Positions 60,923-64,000 of a stretch of DNA of 64,000 bases are shown here, one piece after another. Both the position numbers and the translations under genes were made by a program. Location of the stretch: NCBI RefSeq assembly GCF_003994485.1, contig NZ_RZNJ01000004.1, positions 186,001-250,000 on the forward strand, read 5' to 3'. The stretch comes from Arsenicitalea aurantiaca (lineage in GTDB: Bacteria > Pseudomonadota > Alphaproteobacteria > Rhizobiales > Devosiaceae). Within the stretch, counting starts at the first letter, position 1; each line of letters opens with the position of its first letter. The notes under the pieces were generated by a model, which had not been told where the DNA came from, searched no databases, and saw only the letters and a list, made by a program, of their open reading frames with translations.

Positions 60923-61636
60923 ATGCCGCCGATCAAGGTTAAAAATTCTGCCGCAGCAGGGACCAACCCGGTGCCCGAGGCGGTGCGCAAGGCGCGCGCC
61001 AAGATCAGGAAGGGCGGCAAGCCCCTCACCCGTATCCAGCGCGAGAAGCAGGATATCATCCTCGATGCGGCGCTCGAGATCTTCTCGCTGCACGGCTTTC
61101 GCGGGGCCACCATCGACCAGATCGCCGACGCCGCGGGGATGAGCAAGCCGAACCTGCTCTATTATTTCCCCTCCAAGGAGATCATTCACAAGCGCCTCAT
61201 CGCAGAGCTGCTCGTGACCTGGCTGGCGCCACTGCGCGAGATGGACCCCGACGGCGACCCCATCCCGGAGATCCGCTCCTACATCCGGCGCAAGCTCGAG
61301 ATGGCGCGCGACTATCCGCGCGAAAGCCGGCTCTTTGCCAACGAGATGCTGCAGGGCGCGCCGCGCACCATCGACATGCTGGAGGGGGATCTGAAGGCCC
61401 TCGTCGACGAGAAGGCCAAGGTGCTCTATCGCTGGATGGACGAGGGCAAGATCGCCCGCACCGACCCCTATCACCTGATCTTCGCGATCTGGGCGACGAC
61501 CCAGCATTACGCCGATTTCGACGTGCAGGTGCGCGCCGTGCTCGGCAAGGGCCGCAATGGCGAAGGCCGCTTCGAGGACGCGGCGCGATTCCTCGAAAAC
61601 CTGTTCATGACCGGGCTCGGCACCAAGCGCGCGTGA
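60923..61636 (+). CDS. rutR: RutR-like TetR family regulator of pyrimidine catabolism
   Basis: 237 residues. TetR HTH about 45-90 (FSLHGFRGATIDQIADAAGM, then SKPNLLYYFPSKE) and an effector domain much like RutR of E. coli (WLAPLREM, DYPRESRLFANEMLQGAPR, QHYADFDVQV all correspond closely). RutR binds uracil or thymine and represses the rut operon; here it should control the divergent pyrimidine catabolic operon through the box at 60893. An N-terminal basic extension of about 40 residues exceeds E. coli RutR. ATG 60923; TTG 60878 is upstream and improbable. Confidence 0.93.
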   Translation: MPPIKVKNSAAAGTNPVPEAVRKARAKIRKGGKPLTRIQREKQDIILDAALEIFSLHGFRGATIDQIADAAGMSKPNLLYYFPSKEIIHKRLIAELLVTWLAPLREMDPDGDPIPEIRSYIRRKLEMARDYPRESRLFANEMLQGAPRTIDMLEGDLKALVDEKAKVLYRWMDEGKIARTDPYHLIFAIWATTQHYADFDVQVRAVLGKGRNGEGRFEDAARFLENLFMTGLGTKRA

Positions 61637-61736
61637 GAATGTCGCGCCCGTTTCGACTGGTTGCAATGCAGAGGTGTGCGGCAAGCGTTCGTGAACGAAG
61701 AGCGGCCATGATGGGGACCCTCGCCGGAGCGCCCGC

Positions 61737-62483
61737 ATGCTTGCCGTCCTCGTCGATGCCGAAAACGTGCCCGCCCGGCACCACGCTGAAATTCTCGCCC
61801 ATGCCGCGCGGCTCGGACCCGTCGGCATCTTCCGGGTCTTCGGCGATTTCAGCGCCGGGCGCTGCGGCAGCTGGCTGACGCTCTCGCAGTCCGAGGCGAT
61901 CGAACCCGTGCTGCAGATGAACGGCGGCCGGAACGCCACCGACATCGCGATGACCATCGCCGCGATGGACCTGCTCCATTCAGGCAGGCTCGGGACGCTC
62001 TGTCTCGTGAGCTCGGACAGCGACTTTCGGCCGCTCGTCCTCCGCCTGCGGGCGGCGGGCATCGAGGTGCATGGGATCGGCAATGGCGGCAAGGGACTGC
62101 GCGCGGCCTGCACCAGCTATGCGCTGCTCGAGCCAGCTCCCAGATCGCCCGCCACAGCGCCGGCCGCGCCCAAACCCAAAGCCGAACAGGCGGTCAAGCC
62201 GGCGGTCAAAGCCGCCACCACGCCAGCCCCGCGCACGGCGCCGTCCGCGGCCGAAATCCAGGTGCTGAGAACCCTGATCGGGCGGCTCGCCGAGACCGAA
62301 CCGGTGCGGCTCGCGACCCTCGCCCAGACCCTTCACAAAGAGCACAAGCCGCTGGCCGTGCGGATCGGCGGCAAGGGCTTCAAGACCCGACTTGCGGCGC
62401 TCGGCATCGCCCGGCTGTCCCGCGCGAACGGGATCGACTTCGTCGCCTCTTCGGCAAGCGTCAACGGAGCTGCGCGCGGGTAG
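61737..62483 (+). CDS. NYN-domain/OST-HTH protein (LabA-DUF88 family)
   Basis: 248 residues. NYN ribonuclease-like domain about 2-130: LVDAENVPARHH (Asp7), NGGRNATDIAMTIAAMDLL, LVSSDSDFRPLVLRLR, the acidic active-site set. A Lys/Pro/Ala-rich linker leads to a C-terminal OST-HTH/LOTUS-like domain (about 180-245; VLRTLIGRLAETEPVRLATL). The NYN plus LOTUS plan suggests RNA cleavage coupled to RNA binding. ATG 61737 has GGAG 7 bases upstream. It is single between rutR and a convergent UbiH-type gene; no partner is evident. Confidence 0.88.
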   Translation: MLAVLVDAENVPARHHAEILAHAARLGPVGIFRVFGDFSAGRCGSWLTLSQSEAIEPVLQMNGGRNATDIAMTIAAMDLLHSGRLGTLCLVSSDSDFRPLVLRLRAAGIEVHGIGNGGKGLRAACTSYALLEPAPRSPATAPAAPKPKAEQAVKPAVKAATTPAPRTAPSAAEIQVLRTLIGRLAETEPVRLATLAQTLHKEHKPLAVRIGGKGFKTRLAALGIARLSRANGIDFVASSASVNGAARG

Positions 62484-62495
62484 CGCCTCTCTGGC

Positions 62496-63725
62496 TCAGA
62501 GAGGATAGCCGCTCAGGAGCCGGGGGCCGGTGCCGGAGAGGCCGGCGGCGCGGGCGATCATGGCGGATTTGACCGGCGCCATGCGGTCGACCATGCCGAG
62601 CCCGAGATCGCGGATGGCGCGGAGCGCGGCAACATCGTTGGAAAAGAGCCGGTTCATGCCATCGGTGACGAGGCCCATGAGGGCGGTGTCGAAGCGCCGC
62701 CAGCGCTGGTAGCGCTCGAGGACATCGGGCGCGCCGTGATCGAGACCGAGCCGCATGGCCTCGACGATGGTTTCGGCCAGCGCGGCAACGTCCTTGAGCC
62801 CCAGATTGAGACCCTGCCCGGCGATGGGGTGGACGACATGGGCCGCATCCCCGATGAGCGCGAGGCGCGGCCCGATGAAGCTGCGGGCGATCTGGAGCCT
62901 TAAGGGATAGGCCTGGAGCCCCTCTTCGGGCGTGACGCGCCCGAGCGCCGAACCCATCGCCGCCTCGATTTCGAGCCCGAGCGCCTCGGCCGGCAGCGCC
63001 CGGATGCGCTCGGCCTCGGCGAGCGTCTCGGTCCAGACGAGCGAGGAGCGGTTGCCCGGCAGCGGCAGGCTCGCAAAGGGCCCCTGTGGGCGGAAATGCT
63101 CATAGGCAATCCCCTCATGGGGGAGGCTGTGGGCGATGGTGGTGACGAGCCCCGCCTGCCCGTATTCATGCCCCAGAACCCCGATGCCGGCGCGGGTGCG
63201 CAGGCCCGACTGCGCGCCATCGGCCGCAACGATCAGCGGGGCGGCAAGCTGCCGCCCATCCTCGAGGGTGAGCAGGCCCGCGCCGCCCTCCCCGGACCAG
63301 CCGGTGATGGTGGCGGGCGCGACGAAATCGACCTTGCCCTCGAGCGCGCCGAGCAGCGCGGTGGCGATGGCGCGGTTGGGCACGAGATGCGCGAACGGCT
63401 CGCCCGGCACCACATCGCCTTCGAAGCTCAAAAAGAGCGGGCGGGAAATGTCCCCCTTGCCCGAATCGGTGATGCGCATGGCGCGCACGGGCTCGGCACC
63501 GGGCAGGAGTTCCCCCCAAACCCCGAGCGCTTCGAAAACGCGTCGGACGCCCGCCGCGATCGCCGAGGCGCGCTGGTCCTGCGGGACCCCGAAAGCGCGC
63601 CGGTCGACGAGCGCGAGCGAAAGCCCCGGCATGAAGCGGGTGAGGGCGAGCGCAAGGCTCATGCCCACCGGCCCGCCACCCACGATGACGACGTCGAAGC
63701 GCTGCGGCGCGGGGCTCGAACTCAT
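62496..63725 (-). CDS. UbiH/UbiF/VisC/COQ6-family FAD hydroxylase
   Basis: 409-residue flavin monooxygenase of ubiquinone biosynthesis. Motifs: VVIVGGGPVGMSLALAL (11-27), a GxxxxGD-type AADGAQSGLRTRAGI, and GDAAHVVHPIAGQGLNLG, where the flavin ribityl site is closed. The reaction, C5/C6/C1 hydroxylation of the quinone ring, depends on subgroup, not readable here. ATG 63725 follows GAGG; an upstream start to 63821 is not supported. In several Rhizobiales a gene like this is next to glnK-amtB, which would lie just beyond the edge. Confidence 0.92.
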   Translation of the reverse strand: MSSSPAPQRFDVVIVGGGPVGMSLALALTRFMPGLSLALVDRRAFGVPQDQRASAIAAGVRRVFEALGVWGELLPGAEPVRAMRITDSGKGDISRPLFLSFEGDVVPGEPFAHLVPNRAIATALLGALEGKVDFVAPATITGWSGEGGAGLLTLEDGRQLAAPLIVAADGAQSGLRTRAGIGVLGHEYGQAGLVTTIAHSLPHEGIAYEHFRPQGPFASLPLPGNRSSLVWTETLAEAERIRALPAEALGLEIEAAMGSALGRVTPEEGLQAYPLRLQIARSFIGPRLALIGDAAHVVHPIAGQGLNLGLKDVAALAETIVEAMRLGLDHGAPDVLERYQRWRRFDTALMGLVTDGMNRLFSNDVAALRAIRDLGLGMVDRMAPVKSAMIARAAGLSGTGPRLLSGYPL

Positions 63726-63958
63726 TGAAGGGGTCCTCGGGCTTTTGCGATCTGACCAAGACGATGTGCCCGAACACATGGCGCGTCCGCCGGGCCGAAG
63801 CAAGGCGACACGAGCGCACACCGATTGGGCAAAGACGCCATTTTTGCCTATTTGATGGGCATGAACAACAAGGTCAGCACTGCTGGCGCAATGGTTCCCC
63901 GCTGGATTTCAAGAATAGGTCAAGCAAAATCAATGACTTGCAAATAAAGGCAGCATCT
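63726..63958. other. Intergenic region before the window edge
   Basis: No credible gene, apart from an open frame of 30 codons (63855-63947, MGMNNKVST) with no ribosome site. The last 100 bases before the promoter are AT-rich relative to the surroundings, as is usual upstream of a regulated promoter. Confidence 0.6.
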
Positions 63959-63973
63959 TGGCACGGGTCTTGA
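63959..63973 (+). promoter_or_regulatory. Sigma-54-like promoter at the window edge
   Basis: TGGCACG, four bases, then TTGA (63959-63973). The consensus is TGGCACG-N4-TTGC. The -24 part is exact, the spacing is exact, and the -12 part differs in its last base. It points out of the window, to a gene not seen; a nitrogen-regulated gene such as glnK-amtB is the guess. Confidence 0.5.
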
Positions 63974-64000
63974 GTCTCAAGGCCTGTTGAAGACGGGACC

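Noticed and set aside
63855-63947. 30-codon open frame before the window edge
   Set aside because: No ribosome site and no recognisable peptide; it overlaps the likely upstream control region of a sigma-54 promoter.

Overview
The window is a GC-rich chromosomal segment of an alphaproteobacterium, most likely of the order Hyphomicrobiales (Rhizobiales). The evidence is the codon use, the density of ABC and TRAP-like TTT transporters for amino acids, sugars and pyrimidines, the thioredoxin/LON/Trm112 gene trio, and a UbiH-type hydroxylase next to a possible sigma-54 promoter. Genus assignment (for example a Devosia-like genus) would be a guess. Almost all genes are catabolic or transport genes packed in operons with 1-4 base start/stop overlaps.

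Layout. 1-3560 (minus): 4-aminobutyrate-type aminotransferase (cut by the window edge), FAD-linked hydroxyacid dehydrogenase and aldehyde dehydrogenase, divergent from a MerR-XRE-cupin triple-domain regulator (3707-4501). 4511-7439: aminoglycoside 3-N-acetyltransferase family protein, SDR oxidoreductase and DadA-like amino acid dehydrogenase. 7585-12314 (minus): RraA-like protein, TctC, TctB, TctA and an IclR regulator. 12473-15021: J-domain protein, glutathione transferase, PLP aminotransferase. 15248-16590: speD-speE (spermidine synthesis). 16659-21529: ribose-type sugar ABC importer plus FGGY kinase.

21530-30858 is the accessory part. It holds palindromic repeats, a frameshifted VOC-family gene, a lower-GC AAA ATPase gene of the PrrC/RloC (AAA_13) type broken by one in-frame TAG, a remnant of a sugar-acid dehydrogenase gene, an autotransporter lying between that remnant and the intact idnD-like gene, a sugar-acid dehydratase, and a G-rich non-genic stretch with 69-base tandem repeats. 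A GntR regulator (30859) follows.

31660-41426: an SH3-like secreted protein, an IclR regulator, and two paralogous DAO-family flavoenzymes bracketing a dipeptide/opine-type ABC transporter, ending in RidA. The design suggests import of an amino-acid derivative, flavin oxidation to an imine, and RidA hydrolysis of the imine. 41814-41888 is tRNA-Gly(GCC). 42120-44025: CnoX-like thioredoxin, LON-domain protein, Trm112-like protein. 44030-47917 (minus): a complete OsmF-YehYXW type osmoprotectant importer. 48047-50557: a DUF2793 phage-type protein and a membrane protein flanked by two very short membrane peptides.

50693-60818 (minus) is one long reductive pyrimidine catabolism operon: beta-alanine-type transaminase, methylmalonate-semialdehyde dehydrogenase, beta-ureidopropionase, a DUF559 nuclease gene framed by inverted repeats, dihydropyrimidinase, and a four-gene ABC importer ending at a terminator. 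It is divergent from rutR, with a RutR-like box in between. Dihydropyrimidine dehydrogenase is not in the window. The window ends with an NYN-domain protein, a UbiH-family hydroxylase and a sigma-54-like promoter pointing out of the window.
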